DNA of 64,000 nt from Amaurobius ferox (taxonomy: Eukaryota; Arthropoda; Arachnida; Araneae; Amaurobiidae). Both the position numbers and the translations under genes were made by a program. Within the stretch, counting starts at the first letter, position 1; every line of letters begins with the position of its first letter. Location: the NCBI GenBank assembly GCA_951213105.1, contig OX578142.1:4666649-4730648 (forward strand). The letters run 5' to 3'. Positions 21,628 to 34,268 of this stretch are shown here, piece by piece. The notes beneath the pieces are model-generated. The model ran no database searches and was not told where the DNA came from. It saw only the letters and a list, made by a program, of their open reading frames with translations.

Positions 21628-23944
21628 CTAGAAGAGGACAATTTAAATCTATATAGTGATCTAGAGTAAGAGTAAGTGCATTTTATTGGTAGGTCATCTG
21701 ATCAATTGAGTCAGTATTGAAGAGTCTAGTTGTAAAACTCTTCCCCATTTTCGGTCGAAAAGCTTTTCTTTATATATATATTCTTGTTCATGGTGGTAGG
21801 TATGTGAATCAAGTAGTATCCTGAAAAAGTCACATTCTTTGATATTTATTTAGTATTCAGAACCTGATTTACTTGAAAAACTAACATTCTCCACTGTGAA
21901 TTTTGCTGCAAAACTCACATTTTCCATTCACAGCCAATAGGAAGACTTTATCAGATCACATGATCAGCCATCTACTTACTTTTCTATTACCTTTTCGTTA
22001 CATAGTATGGTTGAGTGTGATTCATTATCATTTGTAAAATATAGTATTTGAAGCTTATTTTAACTAAAGTAGATATTTTTATATTTCTTTTAAAATGTTA
22101 CATTTTAATTAGTTTTGATGTAAAACATACCATTCATCAATTAAATCTTGTTTTTTACCATGGATAAATTTTGTTTTCCTGTGGTTAAATTACTCTTTAT
22201 GAATCATTTCAGCTTACAGTATAGCGACAATTAAAATGAAAAGGTTTTCAGGTTTTATGAATTTTAAGCAAAGTGAGTAAAATGACAAAAATGGAGATAT
22301 GAGTTTTGCAGTTAAGCCTCTTTCTTTCTTTATAACTGGAGTGAGTGATTGATAAATTTCTTTGCAAGCTGTAACTTACCTCCCCTTCTCTGGGGGGGGG
22401 GGGGAGCCTTCATGGCAAAAGGTAATCTACTTGCAATCAATGTGGATATTTCTGTAAGAAGTTTCGATTAATATTATATGATGTTTCATGCACAGTCATT
22501 CTACATGGAGATATTAGCTTATATTAGTGGTGGATTTACTAAAAAGATTAATTAGAAGTCACTTATGGTCACTCCACCACTGCTAAAAGGTCCACAATTA
22601 ATCTATGTAAAATGTATAATATAGACTCCTTAAATTCATCACTATTTAATCTTGTAGATACTAAATCAGCATTAATGATTTTCTTTACAACTCAGAATTA
22701 TTTTCACACTTTAAATTAATATACATGTCAATTCTAATTTAGATAATTTTGCTATAAATCAAATGAATAGTTTTAGGAGAATTTTGTATCTTAGTGCTAT
22801 AGCAACCCTCTCCCCCCCCCCCCCCTCCCTCAACTGTGAAAACCGCAAAGATAGTAAATCTGCAGTTGGTTCTTTTTACTTTTACAAATCATAATTTCTT
22901 TTTAATTAATTATACATTTTAAATTAATATAAATTTCAATTCTAAGTTAGACTAATTTCATATAAATCAAAGGGACATTTTAAGGAGAACTCTATGTAGG
23001 TGCTACTCTATGTAGGTGGGACTCTAATTTATCATTCTTTAGTGTACTATAAATTGTATACCACATAATCAAAGCATCAAAGCATGTATGCTATAAGAAA
23101 ATATTAGAGAAAGAATAACATCTGTTAATTTTTATTTAAGTTTTAAAAATATTTTTCTTGTGCTAGTTCACTTGCAAAAGCATACAAATGGCATCTTAAC
23201 ACAATTTTTGGTCTCCTCCCCACCTTTGTTATTTAGAAAATATAACAAATTAAGAGTTAAAATTCCATTATTTAGATGTAAAAATGGCACCTAAATTTTT
23301 GTCCTAGCTGATTTAGCACCTTTACATATTTTCTGCCTGGGGGTTTCATTAAGTCACTAGTGGAACACAAAAGAATTAAAAATAGGAATGATATTCAAAT
23401 CATATTACTGCAACAGTTCATAAGTACAGCACATGACTTTGCACATAATCAATAATGAACTGGTTTACAATGTAAAATGCAATGCAAATCAAAATAAATA
23501 AGAATACATACATTTTAGAAATCAATTGAATTTCTTTACTCAAACTTTAGCTATTTCAGTTTGACCTACATAGCCTTGCACTTATTTGGATGTCCACATT
23601 TAGACAGTTAATTTCTAAAACATACATTTGCTTATTTATCTTGATTTGAGTTGCATTTTTTGTTGTAAACCAGTTCATTAATTCAAATAATAGCTGAAAT
23701 ACTTGAATGTGTGCTCTACAAAACAGTTTATAGCTTTCAGATCTGTAGAAACATTGATGGTCATAAAAGTGGAAACTGATAATTAAATTTGGCATATATA
23801 GAGTATTATTTCGAATAAATATTTATATTTTCATGTCTTAAGGTTGTTTTTCACAATTCCTATTGTATTGCTAAATAGATATCTCTTTTATTAGGAACAC
23901 CCTGTTATATTTATTCAAATAAAAAATGACATTGTTATATTCAG
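21628..23944. other. AT-rich DNA without recognised features
   Basis: Includes a G-run (22391-22403) and a C-run (22811-22826), and a locally duplicated GTAGGTG-GACTCTA segment near 22995-23022. No protein-like frame or known element seen. Confidence 0.6.
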
Positions 23945-24205
23945 TGATGGTAGGGGATTTGCACACAGTAGAGCCCGGGTTCCAATGTCGATGATGCCCA
24001 AAACTATTTTTGTGTCTACATAGTGTATGAGTATGTTAGTCTGTAGACCCAAATGTCCATCTAAAAGGTGATGAGTTAGGGGAATGATGTTGCAATCCTT
24101 GTGCTTGCCATTGGGTTCTGGTCTAAACTGAGTGACACTGTCATGGTCATCTAAACAGTTACCTGAAACCTTTTGGTAGGTCAAATAGTCTCGATACCCC
24201 CCCAA
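23945..24205 (+). mobile_element. Old tRNA-derived SINE, type 1
   Basis: Diverged copy with a B-box remnant CCCGGGTTCCAATGTCG. The 3' modules are in family order: GTGCTTGCCATTGGGTTCTG, GTCTAAACTGAGTGACACTG, AAACAGTTACCTGAAACC, GGTAGGTCAAATAGTCT. The 5' head is eroded. Confidence 0.6.
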
Positions 24206-26291
24206 AAAAATCAAAGAATTAGTATTTCACAGATTCTTTTTCAATTTGTGCTGTAAATAAAAATAAACTAAAGAAATTCATTTTTTTTTAAATAAAAATA
24301 AAATAAGAAAACAAAGTACAAGGGTAAATATTATAATTAATACATTTAAAAACACAACTTCATTAGATTTAATTTATAAACTGATGTTGATTTTGCTTAA
24401 TTATATGTCTCAAAAATATAAAATTGAATATTACATGCAATGGCAAATCATGAATAATGCCCACTGTTTGAGAAAATCATAAGTGTATTTGTTTTTGTGA
24501 TTATCTGACATAAGTTGCCTGCAACTTAAATTTAATGATATTGCATTTATTGAAATGGTGCGAAACTTGGAAGAAAATTTTATAGATTCAAACAATATTA
24601 ACACAACTTTATAGATTAATATATAACAAAACTGTATAGATATTCAGACAAAATTTTATAGATTCCTACATCAAATATAGTAAAAAATTCACTTTGGTCT
24701 ATCGATTAATGAATTATTTTAGTGCAAAAGTTCATTAAAACTTCATTTTTTATAAATGTATATAAATTTTACAGTTTCAACTTATTAGAATCCCTTATTT
24801 CCATATTAAATTATGTTTCTTGAAAGCAATATTTACTGAAATGAGTTCAACTAAAGTTGAAAGTTTAAAGAAGAAAAATCATTTATCTAGACCAAATTTG
24901 CTGTTAGATACAATTTCCGATGCAATTCATTGCTCAGTTTAACATAAGCATTATAGCTGAGCAGGGCTTTTTATCAATAATGGTTTTACTACATCTTGAA
25001 ACTTTATTGCGAATGCACACTTATGTGGCTTTTACTAATATAAACTGGCATCACAATCATAGCATGTGTGCAAGAGAACCTACATTTGAAAACATCTATA
25101 TATACCATGGCATTAAAAATTTATTACTTCAGCCAAACTGTACTTACAAGAAAGATTATAATGAGTCTCTAATAACGTAGCAACTGCTGTACTTATTTTT
25201 GACAGTTTACAATGACCATGTAGGGCAATAAATTTAAATTTCTTCATTGCAGAAATTGAAGTTCTGTGCAAATGTATTAATTTAATGAAATGGACAGAAT
25301 ATAAGTTCCCTATATATTGGGTAAATTTCAATGAAGCATTGTTAAGAATCAAAATGAAGACAAATTTAAAGATTTGCTGTTTATTAATTTTTTTTCGCTG
25401 GTTTATTTAGGATGATTCCTAAATAAAATGTATTTAAAATATTTTTATATTGGAATATTTAACTTTTTAACAGTTTTTCAAATAACTTTAAGGCAATAAA
25501 TTTAAAAAATATCAAATGATTGCCAATTAAAAGACTATTGCTATAAAAAATAAAAAAATAATTGCTATTTATTTGGGAGTTGGATGTTAAAAAACAAGGA
25601 GTAAGACAGTAGAAAAAAGAGTCAAATGTTTTAAGTACTGACTCCAAAGCCAGTGGCATATTTTCAGATTCAATTTGATAGGGAGGGGGGGGGGGGGCAA
25701 TTTTAAATATCAATCTCAAGGGTGTCAAAGTTAGAGGTCTGCATGGGCTCGGGTCTGGCCTATAGATTTAGGCCCAACCTAGGACACGGGCCAGGTTCGG
25801 ACCACGTTTTATTAAATTCGTGTCAGGTTGGGTTTATTAAATTCGGGTCATTGGGGGTTTAATGAGTCAAATTTGAAATTACATATGAAACAAAATTTGA
25901 CATTAGCAGATAAAAGTTTCCACCCATATTAAGTAATAAAAGTTTGCTTTGTATGAAAAATGCAGATGGGTAAATTAAAACCTGATACAGAAAAATTATA
26001 ATTTCATATAAAAATTGAAGACAACATTCATATTTATTCGATGACATTCAGAAGCCAAATTGAAACATTGTTCTTTGCAACAATCAAGTTGTTTGAAACT
26101 ACAGCGACAGAAAATATTTTCTGGCTTGGATGCAGCAAAATAAATATACAATGCCTATGTATCAGATGTCATGTTTCGTAACATCATGAGGGTGTTGAAT
26201 CCTTTAAAACACACCCCTGGAGTTTTACACCTCTTCCCTCAAGTACTGTTTTTCTTGAGTGTGGTTTCAGTGCTTTAATCGTATAAAAACA
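24206..26291. other. AT-rich DNA without recognised genes
   Basis: Contains A- and G-runs, and at about 25740-25860 a GC-richer piece with repeated GGGTC/GGTTCGG motifs and a doubled TTTATTAAATTCG. The 86- to 99-codon frames here lack recognisable domains. Confidence 0.55.
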
Positions 26292-27283
26292 CTAGCAGTA
26301 TACCCATTTTTCGTATGAAGTATATAATATAAAGCTTAAAATGCACAATTATGTGCAAATTCCTATAGTGTACTAAATGACATTGTTAATCAAAATATTC
26401 TATTAAAATATTTAATTTAATGCTCCTAAAAAGAAGTTTAAGAATATCTGTTCTTGCTATACAAAATTATCTTCACGAGCAGATCTGAAGAATAAAATGT
26501 CCTGGTCTTATTTGTAAACAAATTTACAAAATATATGAAGTTGAATAAATTGCAGTTGAATAAATATGCAAAATAAACGTGCTAAAACTGTATAGGGCCC
26601 ATACTACAACTACAACTTATGAGTTTCTAAAATCTTTGCCAAAATAAAACAGATGACGTAATAAATTGAAAATATCAATAATCCTGTAATCTTAAAACCT
26701 AAAGGCCGTAATTGATTCCAGTATATGCCAAAATATGTGCAAATATACTTATATTCTCGTAGAGTAGAATATATATCCATGCATTTGTTAAAGATTACTT
26801 GGTACTACATACAATATATGAGTTTCAACAATTTTTGCAAAAATAAAACAATGACATAATAAACTGAAAATATCAATAATGTTAATGTTTAAACCTGAAG
26901 ACCATAATTGATATAATCCAGTCAAAAATGTAATATCAGTGATATTTATTTTATATACCTATCTTTATTATTTAAATCAGAAAGGATTTAATAAAAATCA
27001 GCTGCCGTATAAACACATTGGATTTAAATCTGTTACTAAAAGACATGATAAAATTTTCTTCAAATAAATTGGCGGAAAAAATATCCTCTGCATAACACTA
27101 TATAAATGATTTAATTGCTCGTTTTTAATTAATATCTGGACAACCCCTGGTCTTATAAACTCAAAACATGGACTACATTTTAAGTCAGGCTATTTCACAA
27201 GGCTACCCACAAAATTTCATTTAAATTCGGTTCGGTTGCTCTCCCGTGATGATGAGACAGATTTTCAATTTTATTTATATAGA
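26292..27283 (-). mobile_element. Helitron copy 1, both ends present
   Basis: On the minus strand it begins with TCTATATAAATAAAATTGAA and ends with GGGTATACTGCTAG. It lies between a host A (27284 side) and a host T (26291 side), the A|T target and 5'-TC...CTRR-3' ends that define canonical Helitrons. The 5' part has the CATCATCACGGGAGAG block shared with the other copies. About 990 bp with no Rep/helicase coding, so non-autonomous. Confidence 0.8.
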
Positions 27284-28318
27284 TTTAGAGAAATAGATTG
27301 AAAATCAGCAAAATAAGTAAACTTTTAGTTATCTATTGAAAGTCTTCATTTGGATAATTTTAATCCACAATCAGTCATTCATAAATGATATGTTTCAGCT
27401 GACAAATGTAAATATGTCAATAGCTAGGAAGAAATTGTTATCCACTCTTGAGTGTGTACTTTTGTTATTTTCTTACATATCATTACCAGCTTATGTAGGA
27501 ATGCACTAAAATTTGTATTTACACAAGACTTTACAGTTATGTGCATATTTATATTATTTTATATTTTGACATAACATTACATAATCTATATAAAAAAAAA
27601 TTGAAAATCTGTCTGATTATCACGGGAGAACGGCTGAACTGAATTTATTGAAATTTTATGGGTAACGGACTAACCCTGCACTTACAATTTACTGCATATT
27701 TCAAATTTCTAAGACCAGGGGTTGTCTAATTATTAAAATATTAATTAAAAACGAACAATTAAACCTTCCATAGAGATAGCATTATGCAGACTATATTTCT
27801 TCTGCCAATTTATTTAAAGAAAATTATATCATGTCACTTTAGCAATGGATTTAAATAGAATGTGTTTATGTAGCAGAAGATTTTTATTAAATCTTTTCCG
27901 ATTTAAATAATAAAGATATGTATATATATCAAATAAATTTCACCGATATTGCATTTTTGATAGAATTATATATCAATTAAGGTCATTATTATTATTGATA
28001 TTTTTGGGGATTGTTGATAGTTTCAATTTATTACGTCATTATTTTATTTTGGCATAAATTGTTGAAACTTATAGTAAATAGTACGGAAACTCTTCCACGA
28101 ATGCATGGGTATATCTTCTAATCTATGAAAATATAAGTAGTACAGGTATAGTGGCATATATTTTGACATATATTATAATCAATTACGGTCTTCTGATTTA
28201 AAGATTACGGAGATTATTGATATTTTCCATTTATTATGTCATGTGTTTAATCTTGACAAGAATTATTCAAACTCATATTGCAATACGGGTAATCTTTTAC
28301 TAACAGACGGGCACATCT

Positions 28319-28329
28319 TTTAATATACG
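28319..28329. repeat. SINE target-site duplication, left
   Basis: TTTAATATACG directly before the SINE. The same 11-mer occurs after it at 28623-28633. Removing the SINE restores the Helitron sequence ATCTTTTAATATACGACAAT, as in related copies. Confidence 0.8.
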
Positions 28330-28622
28330 GGGCGCGGTAGCCCATTGGTTAGCGCGCTGGAGTTGCACTCGGTAAGCCCGGGTTCGATTCCAGCCACTGC
28401 CAAAGCTGCCGCCGTGTTCACGCGGAGTACGATCACGTTAATCATGTGAGTCCGTAAGTCCTTCCGAGAGGTTGGTGGTAGGGGAAGGAGGGTACGGTCC
28501 CTGTGGATGCCTCCCCCACTGGGTTCCGGTCTAAATTGGGTGGCACTTCCCGGCCGTTCAAACAGTTACCTTACACCTTTCTGGTAGGTCGGACGGTCTG
28601 GGTAACAACAACAACTATATAA
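28330..28622 (+). mobile_element. tRNA-derived SINE, type 1, full length
   Basis: Best copy in the window. Its tRNA-like head has an A-box-like GCCCATTGGTTAGCGCGCTGG and B box GGTTCGATTCC (28380-28390). The body includes CGGAGTACGATCACG, GAGTCCGTAAGTCCTTCCG, CTGTGGATGCCTCCCCCACT and GGTAGGTCGGACGGTCTGGG, ending in a (AAC)n tail. Flanked by an 11-bp duplication inside Helitron copy 2. RNA polymerase III transcription and LINE-dependent retroposition are inferred from the family plan. Confidence 0.92.
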
Positions 28623-29186
28623 TTTAATATACGACAATATAAATAGTACGGAATATCTCTCTATACAATTTTAGTGCTTTCTTTAGGCATATATTGGTAT
28701 CAGTTATGGCCTTTAGTTCAGTATTATCAGTTAGTACTATCAGTTTTGGCAAGATTAAGGATATCTTTAATTTATTACGTCATCTGTTTTATTTTGATGA
28801 AGATTTTAGAAATTCATATGCTGTAGTATGTGCAATCTTCTACTAATACACAGGTATATCTTTTAATATTCACGAATATAAGTAGCACGGGTCCTATACC
28901 ATTTGAGCACTTTTATCTTTTATTTTGAACTTATTGATTCAATTTCATGTTTATTGTAAATTTGTTTACAAGTGGGGTCAGGATGTTTTATTCTTTCAAT
29001 CTGCCGTGAAGAAAATTTCGTATAGCGAGAACAGCGATTCTTAAACTTTTTTAGGACTATTAAATTAAATATTTTAATAGAATATTTTGATTAACAAAGT
29101 CATTTAGTATACTATAGGGATTTGCACATGATTATGAATTATAAGTTTCTTTCTATACTATGTATGAAGAACGGGTATACTGCTAG

Positions 29187-30780
29187 TTGCACATAAATTT
29201 TAAAGTAATTTTTTATGATAAAAATGACAAATATGTTATGTAATGCTGTTATTTATATTGTACTTGCGAGTGAAAAGATTTTTGGCGAGTAAACTTTGAG
29301 CTGAAATTTCTTTTCCTAGACTAATTAATAATAGAATAATTGACAAAGTTGTACATTCAAATAGAGCCATAAAGAAAGAGATGGCCAGATAATGGTTGAG
29401 AAAGCCAGACAGCAGTGTATGTTATTTATGCAGGTATTAACATTTTGCATACCCATGATAACCGATAGATATAGCAAAACTTGCACAAAATTAACTTAAC
29501 ATGCTTTGTTTGGAACATTAGTATTAAAATATTTAACTAGTTGAATTTTGCAAAAGGTACAGAAAAAGATAGGATCTGTCACATTTTCCAAATAAAAGGA
29601 ATGTAATTCTTCTCACTAAATTTATTACAAGTTACTTTATTTCTGTAATTTATTTAAAACATGAATAATTTTCTAGAATTACAAAATTTATTCTGAACAT
29701 TATGTGAGCATATTGTGAATATTATGTTTATTGTAAATAATTTATTACTGTATGTATTATTGTTATTAAGTAGATTGTGTTATTACTTTAAATTAAAATG
29801 CTGTAATAATTTATTTTTAGTTTATAAACTAAAAGTAAATCAATATATTAAAACAAATCAATATCTTAAATGATAAAAATGTTTAAGTAGGAGGCCTACA
29901 ACATATATGTAATTTAAATTTTAGTAGCTACCATATTTATAGAATTTGCAGACCATCGATTGAGATGTGAAAATAACTATTAGTACGATGAACTTGTTCA
30001 TATAAATTACCGTTTTAGATAAATTTTAATACAAGATCTCGTTATCGTATGATCATTAGTTTTATGGCATTTCATCGATTCCGAAAGATCTGTCTGACAT
30101 CGATCTTCAATTTCATGTAACAGAACATAAATTTAAAATAATAGTACAAGGTTTCACTTCTATGAAAATTACTAATTGTAAGATTTAACAATTTTCAATC
30201 TTTATAAGACATAAATTGAGAAATGGAGTTGTGCTAGAAAATGTATCAAATATAATACTTGCCCTTATGTAGAAAAGCTTTGTCCAGCTAAAACGTTCGT
30301 GTTTACTTTCTGAGCTAGGGTTGCCGTTCTACTGGTTTTAAGCCAATTTTGACAAGCATTGGCTGCAATAATGGCCGGCTATTGGAAATCTGATGAACAT
30401 ATGTGAGAGTTAATTAAGGTATAAAATGTCAAAAAGTTTGGTGTGAATGATAAAACTTTGGTATTTTAATCTTTTGGCAGAGGAAAATTCAAAATAACTA
30501 AATTAGGAAACCAGTAAACAGCTATTAAAGCATCCTGATAGTTATGAGACGGCACTAATGCGCCATCTATTGAAGATTTGAATAACTACAAATTACTTAG
30601 TTTGTTTCAGTTTTTAATTAATAGTTTATTATTTTATTAACCTTCCTCGTATTTTCTTCTGCCAAATGATGCTTCATATTCCATTCTATCACCCCCTGCA
30701 AACTGCAAAGAGATTTGAGCCCGCATTATTGCGTGGTTATGTTCAAGAGAATGTCCTATACTTTAACATGGGCGGAGAAT
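29187..30780. other. AT-rich DNA without recognised features
   Basis: Long TTA/AAT-rich stretch. At 30280-30420 there is a slightly GC-richer part with no frame of note. Nothing supportable. Confidence 0.6.
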
Positions 30781-30839
30781 AGTCGACAACCGCCTTATGA
30801 GCTGGTTGTGACTAACCTGACCCCAGTTCTTCTGTCTTG

Positions 30840-31178
30840 TGTCCTTTGGAAATTTATTCCCTCCATAAAATTAGAATGAATTCTTGGCGTATACTCCCCC
30901 TGTTCACCATTGGTAATAATACAAAGAGCCCTGGCCTCTCTCTGCAGTGCAAGAGTTCAAGATCCCTCCAAACGGCCATGGCGCAACTTAGAAGCGGACA
31001 CCTCTGTAGTATGAAATTCGTGGAGGGGGAGAAATCTTTTTCTGCTTGTCCTTGTTCCCTTCCTGCTTCTCCTGCTCACCTCCTAGATTGTATTGGCGTG
31101 TCTTTGGGACAGCTGTTGGTTGAGCAGGAATTCGTCTATGATTCTCTTTTGCGGCAGGGTCTTTTAGATTTTGTGTAG
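30840..31178 (+). pseudogene. LINE ORF2 C-terminus (RNase H-end region)
   Basis: The last part of a non-LTR retrotransposon polyprotein. The plus strand reads SSRSLQTAMAQLRSGHLCSM, then KSFSACPCSLPASPAHLLDC, and ends LLRQGLLDFV with TAG at 31176-31178. This S-R-x-x-Q-T-A-x-A-x-L-R-S-G-H-L motif followed by a Cys-containing SPAHLLDC segment is the domain that follows RNase H in I/Jockey-group LINEs of arthropods. The upstream part (from 30840) is open but not clearly alignable. After the stop comes a short 3' UTR and an AACAACAACA tail (31204-31214). The element is 5' truncated. Confidence 0.7.
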
Positions 31179-31203
31179 GCTTTCCTACATCAAGGGGATT
31201 GGA

Positions 31204-31214
31204 AACAACAACAG
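31204..31214 (+). repeat. LINE 3' tail, AAC repeat
   Basis: AACAACAACAG run closing the LINE relic. The type 1 SINE ends in the same AAC repeat, which suggests shared 3' end recognition. Confidence 0.6.
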
Positions 31215-31827
31215 CATATGTTCCTATTATTTCAAACTTAGCTAAACTACAACTATAAAAATTCTGCAAAAAATAGAGTTCATAAAGGAGTAGTAGTTTG
31301 TAATATTTTCAAACTAGTTTGTAAAAAATCTTTAATAAAGTGTCAAAAAATTGAAATGCATCATTGTAACGGAAGTACAAAATTTCTCAAATTCAAAATA
31401 TTGCTTAATCATATAAATATAATTTCAGGTTGCACATTGAGTGAGAAATCATGTTATAATCATCATTAACTAATATTTATGAACCAGAAGAAAACATAGA
31501 GCGGCACTTGTACAATTTTAGAAATGATTTTTTGATCTTTTCTTCTGAAAGTTAAAATTCTTCAGTGCTTTCTTTTATAAATAAAGTACCTCCGCATCAT
31601 CATCATCTGCATGTGAACATTTGCCCAACATAGAGTCATATAGACTTTTTTACCTTACATTCAATTAGAAATTAGTCTTGTTCAATATAATATGCAATTT
31701 CCCACTAAAGTCTCTGTTTCTTCATCAGCTATATTGATATTTGTCTGTTGTTTACCTTTCTTGATGTCAACTTTTTCACTTCTGGCGCAAATAAATATAT
31801 CTGATAGAGGATACAACGAACACTGAC

Positions 31828-31962
31828 AAAGTTAGCTCAAATAATTTAAATAATCCCCAAGAGGAGGAGAATGTAGAAAATATACATGAACAGAAATCAA
31901 CCGTTTACGGGAGAGTATTTTACAACTCTCGTTATAATCTGAGGCCACGGAAAATAAAATAA
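31828..31962 (+). pseudogene. LTR retrotransposon polyprotein C-terminus
   Basis: A 44-codon open tail ending YNSRYNLRPRKIK and TAA (31960-31962). The RYNLRPRK ending is the usual C-terminus of pol in Gypsy-type LTR retrotransposons. Upstream pol domains are missing. The following AT-rich kilobase (to about 33.2 kb) could hold an LTR, but I could not define its borders. Confidence 0.5.
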
Positions 31963-34080
31963 CGTGAATAGGTCGGGAAAATAATTTAAAGTTACACGTA
32001 GGTCACGTAAATATAAGTTAAAATAATACCGATAAAATAAATTCAGAGTAAAGGTTATCTCAGTAAAGATTTAGAGGAGTAAAACGAAATGTAACAAAAT
32101 TTCTATCATTAACGTGCCATTATAAATAATATTTAAAGAAATAACTGCAAAGGTGAGGCAATTAAATTAAACTTTCACGTAATTTAAAACTTAGGGAGTT
32201 AAGGTAAGATAAACTGAGATGCAGGCATCTAAAGTTTAAATGACCGGACAGACAGAGCGATCGGCTGTCAGTCGAACAACCTAAGCAAATCTAATTCAAA
32301 AAAAAAAGTAATTTAAACTTTAAGTAAGCAAATTTAAGCACCCTAGCGAAACAGGTACATTAAACTGTCATCCTAAATAAATAATAACAGTAATTTCACT
32401 CACAGAGCTTCCAGAAAATTAATATGTGTAATCCAATTTGTGAAAATCCGTTGTGCAGCACACAAAGAGAAAGTACACTGCCCGCGCTGACTTTGAATTT
32501 TTTTCGACTCTACTCCAGGGATAGTCACGTGACAAGCGGAAGCAAATCACATACGCGGTTTCAATTAGAGAGAATTACCGCAGGACAGAATCAAAGACAG
32601 CGTCTGTTATTGGCCCACGTAAAGAGAAAGAAAAGAGAAAAAAACTTTTGTCAGGTCGTACGAAAAGTGACCGATGCTAGAGTAGAAAGTATAGCGGTAC
32701 AAGCCTGTACCAGGGATGGCAATTTTAAACCGGACAGCCGGGTGTTACGTAGGAGGGGAATCAAAAACGTGTAGAAATGAATAAAGAAATGGGTAGAGAA
32801 TTAAGTTGAAATTTGTAGAAAAATTATTAGAAATGAATAGAGAAATGGTTAGAGAATTAAGTAGAAATTAGTACAGAAGTGATTAGAGGATGGAGTAAAG
32901 TAATTGGTTAAGACTGAATTAAGTACAGAAATGGTTAGAGGATAGATTGAGGTGATTGATTAGGGTCTAGAATGAAATAAGACATTTAAGAGGGCTCTTG
33001 TAAATAAGAATAAATAATTCTTAAGAAAACAAAAATTCCTTGTTCAATAAGAATTTCTATAAAGAATATGTATATAAATGATTAATGTAAAATAAAGGTG
33101 ATTAAGATAAAATAAATGTATTTAATGTAAAATAAGTAGGTTAAGAATGTAGAAAACATTAAAAGTAAAATGTTCTCTGGTACAATGCAGTGGACAGAGT
33201 TCAAGGACTCTAAAGCTCCTAAGTCTAGTTGTATATTAAAGTACGAATAGAATGTCTAATCTGAAATTACATCAGCTTTTTTATATTGATAAAGTACATT
33301 GTGGAAAAAACTATGTGCATTTACATACCCTAACTATGATTACTGCAGAAGTTTGCAGACACGGATCCGGTCTTCAAAAAACGAAAGTTGCCATTATAAA
33401 GACTTTTGCAGCAACAAAGGCGTAGTTTTACAGCTTACATAAGCCTTTACCAGCACATGTATGCAGCATCATTAACCGAAAACGAAATCATGCCTTCCTT
33501 GGACCAAAGGTACCAAGCAATGCAACTTCATTTTCATCGTTTTAGTGCAAGGTTGTAATGCAACTGCATTTTTATCGTTTAATGCAACGTCTTAGTGCAA
33601 CTCCATGTTTGCAGTGTTAAGTGCAACGTCATTTACACAGTTTTAGTGCAACTTCTTTTTATAAAGTGATGTCACAGCTGATCCTGCTCAGAGAATATTC
33701 CTTCCATATGGAATATCACTAATTTTGTCACAGCCTACAGAACAATATCAATCCTTTAGTGTATAATGTGAACGAACAATTGTTCCCAATTCATGTGTTC
33801 TCATGACAAACTTTCATATTTTGTGAACACACTTAACAGACTGGAAAGTACAATCAGTATGCTACATTAGACAGTGATAATATTTACGCCATACGGACAG
33901 TGACAATATTGCACCTTAATTAGTCTTTGGACATACTTGGAGAGACAGAATATTTCCATACCTATAGGGCGTGTCATTATGTATATAATTTAATGTATAA
34001 TTTTATTGTTAAATGTTATTGTTATCTCTGTTTATATATGTATACTGTGCATAATTTGTAACCCTTTATTTTTTTTTGGT
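31963..34080. other. Unassigned; possible LTR and short repeats
   Basis: An open frame of 116 codons (32424-32774) is Arg/Lys-rich with no domain I know. Segments from 32800 to 32960 repeat AGAAATGG-TAGAGAATTAAGT several times. At 33515-33660 a TTAGTGCAACT motif recurs five times at irregular 30-40 bp spacing. No gene is supported. Confidence 0.45.
33515..33660. repeat. Short irregular repeat around TGCAAC
   Basis: The motif TTTTAGTGCAA / AATGCAACTGCAT / AGTGCAACGTCATTT recurs about six times in 145 bp, alternating with TTTTTATCG or TTTACACAG. Confidence 0.6.
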
Positions 34081-34268
34081 AGTTTAAGCATTTGAAAAAG
34101 AAACTTGGTTTCTTTTCCCTTGTTCGGGGGAAGCCAGTGTCGTGGGACAGTATTGGAATTTTCCTGTCGCCACTTCACTTCTAGAAAGTATTACCCCCCC
34201 CTCTCTCTCTTTGGAAACGGTTGACATTCCATGGCTATGAGTAAGAGACCAGCTGCAGTGGTGAGAAA

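Larger units (their letters stand above)
27585..29186 (+). mobile_element. Helitron copy 2, split by a SINE
   Basis: Starts A|TCTATATAAAAAAAAATTG and ends ACGGGTATACTGCTAG|T. Shares the ATTATCACGGGAGAACGGCT block and the 3' part (GGATGTTTTATTCTTTCAAT, AATTTCGTATAGCGAGAACA) with copies 1 and 4. Without the SINE at 28330-28622 it would be about 1.3 kb. No helicase coding. Confidence 0.85.

Noticed and set aside
25740..25860. GGGTC-rich segment as a satellite or promoter
   Set aside because: Only a few imperfect repeats. Not enough to define a unit.
28330..28400. Functional tRNA gene
   Set aside because: A and B boxes belong to the SINE head. The acceptor stem does not pair and the sequence continues into the SINE body.
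32424..32774. 116-codon ORF as a gene
   Set aside because: Basic composition, no domain, no splice or polyadenylation context. It lies where an LTR or leader may be, so it is kept only as a note.
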